DNA of 24,563 nt from CBDVBZ01 sp965372355 (GTDB taxonomy: Bacteria; Krumholzibacteriota; Krumholzibacteriia; WVZY01): contig CBDVBZ010000046.1 of NCBI GenBank assembly GCA_965372355.1, positions 1 through 24,563 on the forward strand, written 5' to 3'. Position 1 is the first letter of the stretch, and every line of letters begins with the position of its first letter. The notes below the pieces were generated by a model. It had not been told where the DNA came from. It saw nothing but the letters and a program-made list of their open reading frames with translations, and did no database searches. Shown one piece after another: positions 16,585-23,208 of the stretch. Position numbers and translations under genes: made by a program.

Positions 16585-17271
16585 ATGAGAAAATACATGC
16601 CGTTGATACTGGTCGTTTCCCTGCTCGCCGGCTGCCAGAAGACGCACCCGGTGAAGGTCCACATCGATCCGGTGATGTCGCAGGGCACCATCGAGCAGAT
16701 CGCCGTGTTTCCCTTCGCCAGCTCGCTCCACAGCACGGATGATCCGGACAGGGTCGCGCCGAGGATGATGGATCAGCTGTTTCGTCAGGCACTGGATGTG
16801 CGGGACGACTACAAGTTTCTCTCGCCGGAATCGGTGGCGTATGCCCTGAGGGGTGGGGGGATAAGCGAACAGGCGGAGCAATTCGTCGATGCCTGGCGCA
16901 AGGACAAACAGATCGATCAGCAGTTTCTCGAGAAGTTCTCCGGTGTGACAAAAGCGGACGCGCTCTTGATCGGCGTTGTGGATCTGTGGCAGAAGGACGA
17001 GGTCGACTACCGCGACACATCGGCGCCGGCGACCTACGTTGGTGCGACGATAACGATCATCAGCATCAACGACGGCAAGATCCTCTTCGAGGCAATAGAC
17101 GAGGATTTCCTGGAGGGCGCTTACAGCGAAGCGGCTACCCGCGGCGCAAGAACCAGCGGTTCCGGTGCCGTGCAGGAGGATCGTGCGGCGAATATGTATC
17201 GGGCACCGGAGTTCGAGGAAGTGGCGATCAAGGTTGCGGGCGCGCTGGCCTCGAGCATACCAAGAAGATAG
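16585..17271 (+). CDS. Small lipoprotein, possible LpoB/CsgG-like fold
   Basis: A 228-residue predicted lipoprotein whose signal peptide ends LLAGC (Cys17). The mature part opens with a strand-like IEQIAVFPFAS, has alternating helices and strands (ADALLIGVVDLW, YVGATITIISINDGKILFEA) and ends EVAIKVAGALASSIP. That pattern is reminiscent of the TolB-N/LpoB/CsgG-type fold of periplasmic lipoproteins, but I cannot assign a family. AAGGGG sits about 12 bases before ATG 16585, and a strong promoter lies upstream. tadA begins 32 bases after its stop on the same strand, so the pair may be co-transcribed without a functional link. Confidence 0.75.
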   Translation: MRKYMPLILVVSLLAGCQKTHPVKVHIDPVMSQGTIEQIAVFPFASSLHSTDDPDRVAPRMMDQLFRQALDVRDDYKFLSPESVAYALRGGGISEQAEQFVDAWRKDKQIDQQFLEKFSGVTKADALLIGVVDLWQKDEVDYRDTSAPATYVGATITIISINDGKILFEAIDEDFLEGAYSEAATRGARTSGSGAVQEDRAANMYRAPEFEEVAIKVAGALASSIPRR

Positions 17272-17303
17272 CCGGACCGGCGGCTGGCGACGGGACGACT
17301 GAA

Positions 17304-17759
17304 ATGCGAGACGACGCCCTTTGGATGGGACACGCGATCGCCGAGGCTGAGAAGGCCCTCGAGTTGGGTGAGGTTGCCGTGGGGGCGGTGGTGGTCGGGC
17401 AGGGTGAAATTATCGGCCGCGGGCACAACAGAGCGGAGAAGACGGGTCTGCCATTCGAGCACGCAGAGATCGTTGCCATGTCGGACGCGGCGAGGAATCA
17501 CGACCGGTGGGTGCTCGGCGAGGGTGTGCTCTATGTTACGGTCGAGCCGTGTGTGATGTGTGTGGGCGCGATACTGCTCGCCCGGCTTCCTCGGATCGTA
17601 TACGGCGCAAAAGAACCGAGAACCGGCGCCTGTGACAGTATTCTGTCCATACCCAACGAACCGGCGCTGGATCACCGGTTGGCGGTGATCGGTGGGGTAG
17701 AGGAGGCGCGGTGCCGCGAGCTGATGCAACGCTCGTTGAGGGCCCGGAGCACCGATTGA
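17304..17759 (+). CDS. tadA: tRNA-specific adenosine deaminase TadA
   Basis: Converts adenosine 34 to inosine in tRNA-Arg(ACG). The protein has 151 residues from ATG 17304, normal for TadA. The zinc and catalytic motifs are HAE (53-55, with proton-shuttle Glu55) and PCVMC (82-86, with Cys83 and Cys86). GAVVV and VYGAKEPRTGACDS are also typical. The open frame extends far upstream to 16986 only because it overlaps the previous gene in another frame. No clear SD is seen before the ATG. A related cytidine or guanine deaminase is less likely given the TadA-like VYGAKEPRTGA segment. Confidence 0.93.
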   Translation: MRDDALWMGHAIAEAEKALELGEVAVGAVVVGQGEIIGRGHNRAEKTGLPFEHAEIVAMSDAARNHDRWVLGEGVLYVTVEPCVMCVGAILLARLPRIVYGAKEPRTGACDSILSIPNEPALDHRLAVIGGVEEARCRELMQRSLRARSTD

Positions 17760-17787
17760 CCCCCCCCCCATATGTGGCAATTCACGC

Positions 17788-17878
17788 GGAGAGATGCGAG
17801 AGCTGGCTTAATCGGCACGACTGGAAATCGTGTGAGTGCGAAAGTGCTCCGAGGGTTCGAATCCCTCTCTCTCCGCCA
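17788..17878 (+). tRNA. tRNA-Ser (GGA)
   Basis: A 91-base class II tRNA with acceptor GGAGAGA/TCTCTCC, anticodon loop CTGGAAA (anticodon GGA), a long variable arm, T-loop GGTTCGAATCC and an encoded CCA. It reads UCC and UCU codons. It is preceded by a C10 run (17760-17769). Confidence 0.97.
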
Positions 17879-17884
17879 TCTTGC

Positions 17885-17913
17885 TTGACGAATCCCCCGA
17901 ACTGTGGTACACT
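17885..17913 (+). promoter_or_regulatory. Promoter of the small-RNA candidate
   Basis: TTGACG (17885-17890), exactly 17 bp, then TACACT (17908-17913) start six bases after tRNA-Ser(GGA). Transcription would begin near 17920 and meet a strong terminator about 100 bases later. Confidence 0.55.
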
Positions 17914-17919
17914 ATGCGC

Positions 17920-18038
17920 ACGTGAGGTCGCGGCTTGCGTCTGCATCGTGGCCGCGTATCGAGCGGTCCTTACGCACGGGACAGAGGAGTAACAGAACCC
18001 CGTTTCCCATCAACGGAAACGGGGTTTTGCCTGTTTTT
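17920..18038 (+). ncRNA. Candidate small RNA
   Basis: About 115 bases bounded by a sigma70-type promoter and an intrinsic terminator, with no convincing ORF inside. An internal stem is possible between CGCGGC (17929-17934) and GCCGCG (17951-17956), and an alternative pairs TGCGT (17936-17940) with ACGCA (17972-17976). The stretch between stem and terminator contains a purine-rich AGAGGAG. It matches no RNA family I recognise. The terminator may instead simply end the upstream tRNA transcript, so existence as a separate RNA is inferred. Confidence 0.4.
17996..18038 (+). terminator. Strong intrinsic terminator
   Basis: A perfect 12-bp stem, AACCCCGTTTCC (17996-18007) with GGAAACGGGGTT (18015-18026) and a 7-base loop, is followed by TTTT and then a second T5 run. 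It would stop transcripts from the small-RNA promoter and from tRNA-Ser(GGA). Confidence 0.85.
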
Positions 18039-18111
18039 GGCCCTCACATTCGTGTCATCCTCTATCGATACAACACGTTGCCAGTAGTGACCGCCCGGTC
18101 GTGGACTGCGC

Positions 18112-18141
18112 TTGCCCGCCGCCCCTCCAATGGGTTAATAT
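18112..18141 (+). promoter_or_regulatory. Promoter of the tRNA-Ser(CGA) operon
   Basis: TTGCCC (18112-18117) with TAATAT (18136-18141) at 18-bp spacing ends seven bases before tRNA-Ser(CGA), so transcription would start almost at the mature 5' end. It probably also serves tRNA-Ala and perhaps the SRP RNA. Confidence 0.5.
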
Positions 18142-18147
18142 GCCCGT

Positions 18148-18237
18148 GGAGAGATGCCAGAGCGGTCGAATGGGGCGGTCTCGAAAACCGTTGAGCACGC
18201 AAGTGCTCCGGGGGTTCGAATCCCCCTCTCTCCGCCA
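18148..18237 (+). tRNA. tRNA-Ser (CGA)
   Basis: A 90-base class II tRNA with the same acceptor stem as the upstream serine tRNA, anticodon loop CTCGAAA (anticodon CGA), a long variable arm and an encoded CCA. It reads UCG. Confidence 0.97.
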
Positions 18238-18263
18238 TTCGCCAAGTTTGGATACAGATACGT

Positions 18264-18339
18264 GGGGATGTAGCTCAGTTGGGAGAGCACCTCGTTCGCA
18301 ACGAGGGGGTCGGCGGTTCGAGTCCGCTCATCTCCACCA
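18264..18339 (+). tRNA. tRNA-Ala (CGC)
   Basis: A 76-base tRNA with D-arm AGCTCAGTTGGGAGAGC, anticodon loop TTCGCAA (anticodon CGC), T-loop GGTTCGAGTCC and an encoded CCA. It reads GCG. The acceptor includes one G-U pair. Confidence 0.96.
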
Positions 18340-18355
18340 TCTTCGTATGTCGGGA

Positions 18356-18626
18356 GGTCGTGCTAGACGGGGAGGTAGCGGTGCCCTGTATCTGCAATCC
18401 GCTATAGCAGGGTCGAATTCCCACCCGCGGGGGTTCGGTGTCGATGTCTTTCTTTGCGGTAGTGGTGTTGATGGTTGGGGCCCACGCAATGGTCACCCAT
18501 GAACCCCGTCAGGACCGGAAGGTAGCAGCGGTAAGTGGTATCTGGTCATGTGATGTGGGGCACCCTGGTCGGAGCTAACCCGTACAGGAAAGCGCGGTGC
18601 CGGTTTTCAACGGTGGGTGCACGATC
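18356..18626 (+). ncRNA. ffs: Signal recognition particle RNA, large bacterial type
   Basis: About 270 bases closely resembling the Bacillus scRNA type with an Alu domain. The 5' part has GGGGAGGTAGCGGTGCCCTG and ATCTGCAATCCGCTATAGCA. The middle has GTGGTGTTGATGGTTGGG. The apical Ffh-binding hairpin is GTCAGGACCGGAAGGTAGC with GCAG following. The 3' part has CGGAGCTAACC. The ends pair (GTCGTGC near 18357 with GCACGAT ending 18625). It guides Ffh/FtsY cotranslational targeting. Exact ends are estimated. Its place before dnaX matches the Bacillus order. Confidence 0.93.
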
Positions 18627-18658
18627 TCTCTTACTTATTCGGGTTTTGAGGAGTCAAG

Positions 18659-20440
18659 ATGAGCTACGAGGTGCTCGCACGCAAGTGGCGGCCACAAACG
18701 TTCGATGAGGTCATCGGACAAGACCATATCACCCGGACGCTCAAGCAGGCCGTCGAGTCCAGCAGACTCTCACACGCCTATCTTCTCTCGGGTCCGCGTG
18801 GCTGCGGCAAAACGAGCACGGCGAGAATCCTCGCGAAGGTCATCAATTGTACAAATCTCGACGGGGGCAATCCCTGCAACCAGTGTGACTCGTGCATCGC
18901 GGTCATTCGGGGTAACAATCTCGATGTCATGGAGATCGACGGTGCCTCGCACACCGGCGTGGCAGAAGTTCGTGATCTCCAGGAGAGCATCGGGTATACA
19001 CCGAGTCAGTTTTCGAGCAAGGTATACATCATTGACGAAGTGCACATGCTCTCCACCCACGCGTTCAACGCGCTCCTCAAGACCCTCGAGGAGCCGCCGA
19101 GTCATGTCTACTTCGTTTTTGCCACGACGGTGCCGCACAAGATACCCGACACGATAAAATCGCGCTGCCAACGACATCAGTTCAAACGACTGGAGGTCGC
19201 GGAGATCGCCAGCCAGCTCGAGTTGATCTGCGCCACGGAAAAGGTCACCTTCGAGCCCGAAGCGCTGCGCCTGCTGGGGCGAAAGGCCGAGGGGAGCATG
19301 CGCGATGGAGAGAGCCTCCTCGATCAGGTGATCACGGCGTCCTCCGGTGACGTCAAGACCACATCGGTCCGACAGATCCTCGGTCTTCTGGATCAGGAGA
19401 TGATCGGGCACTTTCTGGGTTCGATAGGGAATCGTGACGCAACCGAGGTTTTGAAACAGCTCGATGGCGCGGTCCGGGAGGGAGTGGATCTGGAAGAACT
19501 GGTGAACGCGCTCATCGAGGGGTTTAGGGATTTGATGCTGCTTTCGGCTTCCGGTGATTTGAGCGACCTCATCTATCGTTCGAAGGAAGAGATCGCAACG
19601 CTAAAGGAGTTCCTGGGCAGCTACGAGCTGGGAGATCTGGTCACGATTGTGGAGCGCCTGTGCAATGTCGTGCCGCGGCTCAAGATGGCGAGCGATCCGC
19701 GTATCTTTATGGAGAGTGTCCTCGTCGATATCGCGCTGATCGATCGGCAGACCGATATTCGTGATTTGATAACCTCTCTGGAGGGCTCGGGGTCAAAGCG
19801 AAGCGAGGGCAAACCTGTGTCGCGGGGCGCCGCAAGAGTTCCCCGGAAGGGTGGAAAAACCGGTTCGCAAGCTGCGGCTCGAACCGCGCTTCCGGGTGCA
19901 GATCCGGCTGCGTTTGCTCGGCCGAGGGATGACTCGGCGGCAGAGCGGACAACCGAGCGTCAAGCGAACGCCGAGCCGTCACGTTCCGAGGCCCAGTCGG
20001 ATACGCAGACGGCGCCTTTAGCCAGAGACGTCGACCTCGGTGCGTTGGGGTACGCGGACCTGCGCAAGTTGTGGGATGGGTTTGTGACGCACGTGAGACA
20101 GAAGAAGGTCGCCCTTGGGGTGTGTCTGATCTCGGGCACGCTCAAGTCTTTCGACGAAAACAGAATTCTGGTTCGTTTCGCAAAAGGGTTCTCGTTTCAG
20201 CGGGATCAAGTCGAGAGCCCGGACAGTCGCAAGTTCTTGAAGGGAATGTTGAACAGATACTTTGGGCGCGACATCGAACTTTTGTGTGTGAGCGAGGGCG
20301 ATGAGGCCAGCGGCCTGAGGGCCGCTGGCGAGCGTGGCGCGGAGAAAGCCGCTGCAAAACGGCCCATTGAGACCAAGCCGATCGTCAGGAAGATCCTGGA
20401 CGATTTCGATGGCGAGATCATTCGTTACCATCCGCAGTAA
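18659..20440 (+). CDS. dnaX: DNA polymerase III tau/gamma subunit
   Basis: The clamp-loader ATPase of the replicative polymerase, 593 residues. Walker A GPRGCGKTS (45-53), the zinc module Cys64, Cys73, Cys76, Cys79, Walker B DEVH (126-129), SALLKTLEEPP-type NALLKTLEEPP (137-147) and the SRC motif (168-170) are all present. A Pro/Arg/Ser-rich linker (about 375-455) precedes a conserved C-terminal domain that would contact the polymerase. GAGGAG is 6 bases before the ATG. I see no A-rich slippery site of the E. coli gamma type, so a shortened gamma form is not predicted. It is followed 11 bases later by ybaB. Confidence 0.97.
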   Translation: MSYEVLARKWRPQTFDEVIGQDHITRTLKQAVESSRLSHAYLLSGPRGCGKTSTARILAKVINCTNLDGGNPCNQCDSCIAVIRGNNLDVMEIDGASHTGVAEVRDLQESIGYTPSQFSSKVYIIDEVHMLSTHAFNALLKTLEEPPSHVYFVFATTVPHKIPDTIKSRCQRHQFKRLEVAEIASQLELICATEKVTFEPEALRLLGRKAEGSMRDGESLLDQVITASSGDVKTTSVRQILGLLDQEMIGHFLGSIGNRDATEVLKQLDGAVREGVDLEELVNALIEGFRDLMLLSASGDLSDLIYRSKEEIATLKEFLGSYELGDLVTIVERLCNVVPRLKMASDPRIFMESVLVDIALIDRQTDIRDLITSLEGSGSKRSEGKPVSRGAARVPRKGGKTGSQAAARTALPGADPAAFARPRDDSAAERTTERQANAEPSRSEAQSDTQTAPLARDVDLGALGYADLRKLWDGFVTHVRQKKVALGVCLISGTLKSFDENRILVRFAKGFSFQRDQVESPDSRKFLKGMLNRYFGRDIELLCVSEGDEASGLRAAGERGAEKAAAKRPIETKPIVRKILDDFDGEIIRYHPQ

Positions 20441-20451
20441 GGAGTCATTAG

Positions 20452-20763
20452 ATGGCAAATATCGGGAAGTTGATGAAGCAAGCACAAGAGATGCAGGCAA
20501 AGATGGCCAAAATCCAGGAAGAACTCGCCCAAAAAGAGGTCGAAGCCTCGAGCGGTGGCGGGATGGTGACCGTCAGGATGAACGGCCAGCAAGAGGTCCT
20601 CGCGATCAAAATCGATCCAGAGGTTTTCAAGGAAGGCGACCAAGAAATGCTCGAGGATCTCGTTGTGGCTGCGGTCAACGAAGCGCGACGCCGGTCGCTC
20701 GATCTTGCCAAAGAGGAAATGTCGAAGTTGACCGGCGGTCTGCCCATTCCAGGCCTTTTCTAA
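20452..20763 (+). CDS. ybaB: YbaB/EbfC nucleoid-associated protein
   Basis: A 103-residue DNA-binding protein of the YbaB family. It has the Met- and Gln-rich N-terminal helix (MKQAQEMQAKMAKIQEEL), GGGMVTVRMNGQQEVLAIKI and a C-terminal MSKLTGGLPIPGLF, all standard. AAGGAG stands 8 bases before the ATG. It sits between dnaX and recR as in many bacteria, where it is thought to act as a nucleoid-associated protein linked to recombination. Confidence 0.95.
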   Translation: MANIGKLMKQAQEMQAKMAKIQEELAQKEVEASSGGGMVTVRMNGQQEVLAIKIDPEVFKEGDQEMLEDLVVAAVNEARRRSLDLAKEEMSKLTGGLPIPGLF

Positions 20764-20774
20764 GCATTACCCCC

Positions 20775-20790
20775 CGACCGCGCCCGGTCG
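20775..20790. other. Hairpin between ybaB and recR
   Basis: CGACCG (20775-20780) and CGGTCG (20785-20790) form a perfect 6-bp stem with a 4-base loop, followed by A5 rather than T-run, so it is not a plus-strand intrinsic terminator. It may stabilise or process the mRNA. Confidence 0.3.
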
Positions 20791-20852
20791 AAAAACCCAG
20801 TTTCTGATCGTTCATAAAAGGCGAGCTTTTTGCTTCGAGAAAGGAGTGTCAG

Positions 20853-21452
20853 ATGGAGTACGGCTCTGAGACTCTGGCAAGCCTCATAAAGCTGTTCGCC
20901 AGGATGCCCGGCATCGGTTACAAGACTGCCCAGCGTCTGGCTCTGCACCTTCTCCGGTCCGAAGAGGAGCAGGTGGCCCGATTGGGGCAGGTAATTCTGG
21001 AGCTCAAACAAAAAGTCGGCTTCTGCAAGGTTTGCGGCAGTATTACCGAATCCGAGAAGTGTGCAATTTGCACGGATCCGGGGCGGGATCGCGAGGTCCT
21101 GTGCGTTGTTGAAGACCCCAATGATGTGCTCGTCCTGGAAAACACGGGCCGGTACAGAGGCCTCTACCACGTGCTCCATGGCGTCCTTTCGCCGGTCGAC
21201 GGCGTCGGCCCCGAGAAGCTCAATTTGAGGCGTTTTGAAGAACGTGTGAGGTCGGATGCTGTCAAAGAAGTGATCGTTGCCACGAATCCGACGGTGGAGG
21301 GAGACGCCACAGCTCTATATATAGCAAGAGTTTTGAGCACATTCGGGTGCACTGTCACAAGACTTGCAAGAGGCCTCCCGATGGGAGGGACTCTGGAGTT
21401 CGCGGATGACGTCACCCTTGCCCAAGCCATCGAGCGAAGGGAAACGCTCTAG
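20853..21452 (+). CDS. recR: Recombination mediator protein RecR
   Basis: 199 residues, the usual size. The N-terminal helix-hairpin-helix (LPGIG-like MPGIGYKTAQRLALHLL, 18-34) binds DNA, the zinc finger uses Cys58, Cys61, Cys70 and Cys73, and the TOPRIM region follows (CVVEDPNDVLVLENTGRYRG, then VLHGVLSPVDGVGP). RecR with RecO or RecF loads RecA at gaps. AAAGGAG precedes the ATG by about 7 bases. The gene belongs to the dnaX-ybaB-recR block. Confidence 0.97.
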   Translation: MEYGSETLASLIKLFARMPGIGYKTAQRLALHLLRSEEEQVARLGQVILELKQKVGFCKVCGSITESEKCAICTDPGRDREVLCVVEDPNDVLVLENTGRYRGLYHVLHGVLSPVDGVGPEKLNLRRFEERVRSDAVKEVIVATNPTVEGDATALYIARVLSTFGCTVTRLARGLPMGGTLEFADDVTLAQAIERRETL

Positions 21453-21482
21453 TGCTGAGGCCGATATCAAGGCGGAGTGCTT

Positions 21483-21980
21483 ATGGTAAAGACCGACTGG
21501 ACGATATACGAAGAGGACTACTGGGCGATAAACGCCGAGATCAAAGCGCTATTGGAGAACTCGAATTCTCAGAGCGTCTTGCTCATCGACCAGACAGGCC
21601 AAATGATCGCCAGCGTCGGTATGGAACCCGACTTCGATCTCATGAGCTTTGCATCGCTCTGCGCCGCCGATTTCGAGGCCAACGCCCAGCTTGCCAAGTT
21701 GATCGGTGAAAAGGACTTCACCACTCTGTATCACCAGGGCTCCGATGAGAGTATGTATCTGGCCAAGGTGGCCTCGAAGATCATTCTCGTTGTGCTCTTC
21801 AACAAGCGAACCACTCTAGGTCTCGTCCGACTTCGGGTCAAGAAGGTGGTTGAAGGGCTCAACACGATCTTACCGCGTTTGTTCGAGAAGCTCGAATACG
21901 AGAACGAGGAACTAAAGGAATTCGACGAAGAATTCACGGATGAGCTCAACAAAGAAATCGATGCGCTTTTTTCGGACTGA
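21483..21980 (+). CDS. mglB: Roadblock/LC7 protein, MglB-like
   Basis: A 165-residue Roadblock/LC7-fold protein. The core runs from ALLENSNSQSVLLIDQTGQMIAS to the helix after YLAKVASKIILVVLFNK. A charged helical C-terminal tail (EELKEFDEEFTDELNKEIDALF) resembles MglB extensions. MglB is the GTPase-activating partner of MglA. ATG 21483 is favoured over GTG 21477 because GGCGGAG is correctly spaced. The MglA gene begins 15 bases after its stop, the same mglB-mglA order as in Myxococcus. Exact family (MglB versus another roadblock protein) rests on that neighbour and on tail similarity. Confidence 0.85.
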   Translation: MVKTDWTIYEEDYWAINAEIKALLENSNSQSVLLIDQTGQMIASVGMEPDFDLMSFASLCAADFEANAQLAKLIGEKDFTTLYHQGSDESMYLAKVASKIILVVLFNKRTTLGLVRLRVKKVVEGLNTILPRLFEKLEYENEELKEFDEEFTDELNKEIDALFSD

Positions 21981-21995
21981 TACCGGGAGCGGGCA

Positions 21996-22580
21996 ATGTC
22001 GCTGATCAACTACTCTTCACGAGAAATCAACTGCAAGATCGTATATTACGGACCTGGTCTTTGCGGCAAGACGACGAACATCCAGCACGTGTATAACAAA
22101 GTGGCGCCCGAAACAAAAGGCAAGCTCATCACGCTGGCCACAGAGATGGATCGAACGCTCTTTTTCGACTTTCTCCCACTAGAGTTGGGCACTGTGAAGG
22201 GATTCAAGACGCGCTTTCACCTCTACACGGTGCCGGGACAGGTATACTACGACGCGAGTCGCAAACTCATTCTTCGCGGAGTCGATGGAGTTGTCTTCGT
22301 CGCCGACTCCCAGATTTCGCGTTACGATGCCAATATCGAGAGCCTCTACAATCTCCACGACAACCTCGAGGAGTACAAGATCAAGCTCGACGAATTGCCC
22401 TACGTGATCCAGTACAACAAGCGCGACATGCCCGATATCATCGAGTTCGAGGATCTCGAGCAAGAGTTGAATACGGATGGGCATCCAAGCCTCGAGGCGA
22501 TCGCCATTGAGGGCGTCGGGGTCTTCGACACGCTGAAGGCCGTCGCCAAGGGCGTGCTGCAAAAACTCTCCCGGAACTGA
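21996..22580 (+). CDS. mglA: MglA-family small GTPase
   Basis: A 194-residue Ras-like GTPase very close to Myxococcus MglA: the N-terminus INYSSREINCKIVYYGPG, P-loop GPGLCGKTT (19-27), the switch region FFDFLPLELG, the characteristic TVPGQ (78-82) in place of DxxG, DASRKLILRGVDGVVFVADS and NKRD (141-144). The C-terminal GVGVFDTLKAVAK is also conserved. In Myxococcus the protein sets the leading pole for gliding and type IV pilus motility and is switched off by MglB. Here it may set polarity more generally, since no motility genes are in the window. Confidence 0.93.
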   Translation: MSLINYSSREINCKIVYYGPGLCGKTTNIQHVYNKVAPETKGKLITLATEMDRTLFFDFLPLELGTVKGFKTRFHLYTVPGQVYYDASRKLILRGVDGVVFVADSQISRYDANIESLYNLHDNLEEYKIKLDELPYVIQYNKRDMPDIIEFEDLEQELNTDGHPSLEAIAIEGVGVFDTLKAVAKGVLQKLSRN

Positions 22581-22696
22581 CACTGGGTACCAACTCTCCG
22601 GACCGAAAGATAACGTTGGCGTCTCTCACGGCGGACGTGTAACATCTGACTCGTCGCAGTACCCGTCGGTTCTTACTCCCAACAGCTATCTGTGCA

Positions 22697-23167
22697 ATGA
22701 AGTTTGTCGTGACATTCATCGGTACCTTCGGATTCACCGGGTTTTTCCCCGTGGCGCCGGCGACGTTCGCCAGTTTTGTCTTCGCGTTGATCTACGTGTT
22801 TGTGCCCGGTGGACATCTGTTGGCTCATCCTGTCACGCTTCTCGTGACGCTCGTGATTTCGGTGCCGGTGTCGACGAGTCTGGAGCGGCGCTATGGACAT
22901 GACGCGAAACGTATCGTCATCGACGAGGTCGTCGGTATGCAGGTGATTCTGGTGCTGGCGAACCCGTCGATGTGGGGTATCGTTGGGGCGTTTTTCCTGT
23001 TTCGTTTCTTTGACATCGTGAAGGTGTTTCCGGCGGACCGCTCGCAGCAGCTGCCTCGAGGGTACGGCATCGTGTGTGACGATTTCATCGCCGGAATCTA
23101 CTCGAGGATCGTACTGGTTGTACTGACGGCGTTCTTTCCCGGGATCGGCGAGTTCGGCATCTGGTGA
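22697..23167 (+). CDS. pgpA: Phosphatidylglycerophosphatase A
   Basis: A 156-residue membrane phosphatase that removes phosphate from phosphatidylglycerophosphate to make phosphatidylglycerol. Family motifs are GFFPVAPATFAS (15-26), the acidic site IVIDEVVGMQ (73-82, Asp76 and Glu77), FRFFDIVKVFP (102-112) and the late CDDFIAG (127-133). Several hydrophobic segments are seen. The G-T-G in the first motif of many homologues is FTG here. No strong SD is seen before ATG 22697. cinA follows 41 bases later, a frequent neighbour of pgpA. Confidence 0.92.
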   Translation: MKFVVTFIGTFGFTGFFPVAPATFASFVFALIYVFVPGGHLLAHPVTLLVTLVISVPVSTSLERRYGHDAKRIVIDEVVGMQVILVLANPSMWGIVGAFFLFRFFDIVKVFPADRSQQLPRGYGIVCDDFIAGIYSRIVLVVLTAFFPGIGEFGIW

Positions 23168-23208
23168 GCTGCCGCCGGGATGTCAGATACAATAGCCAGG
23201 TCTAAGCC

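Noticed and set aside
17760..17769. C10 tract after tadA
   Set aside because: It is intergenic, directly after a stop codon, with no gene to switch. It may also be affected by sequencing error.
17788..18237. The two serine tRNAs as integration (att) site repeats
   Set aside because: The repeated portions are the normal conserved acceptor and T arms of serine tRNAs, and no integrase or phage gene is nearby.
19846..19862. A5 run in dnaX as a gamma-type frameshift site
   Set aside because: The run is short, lacks the A AAA AAG heptamer and lies in the variable linker with no clear downstream stem.
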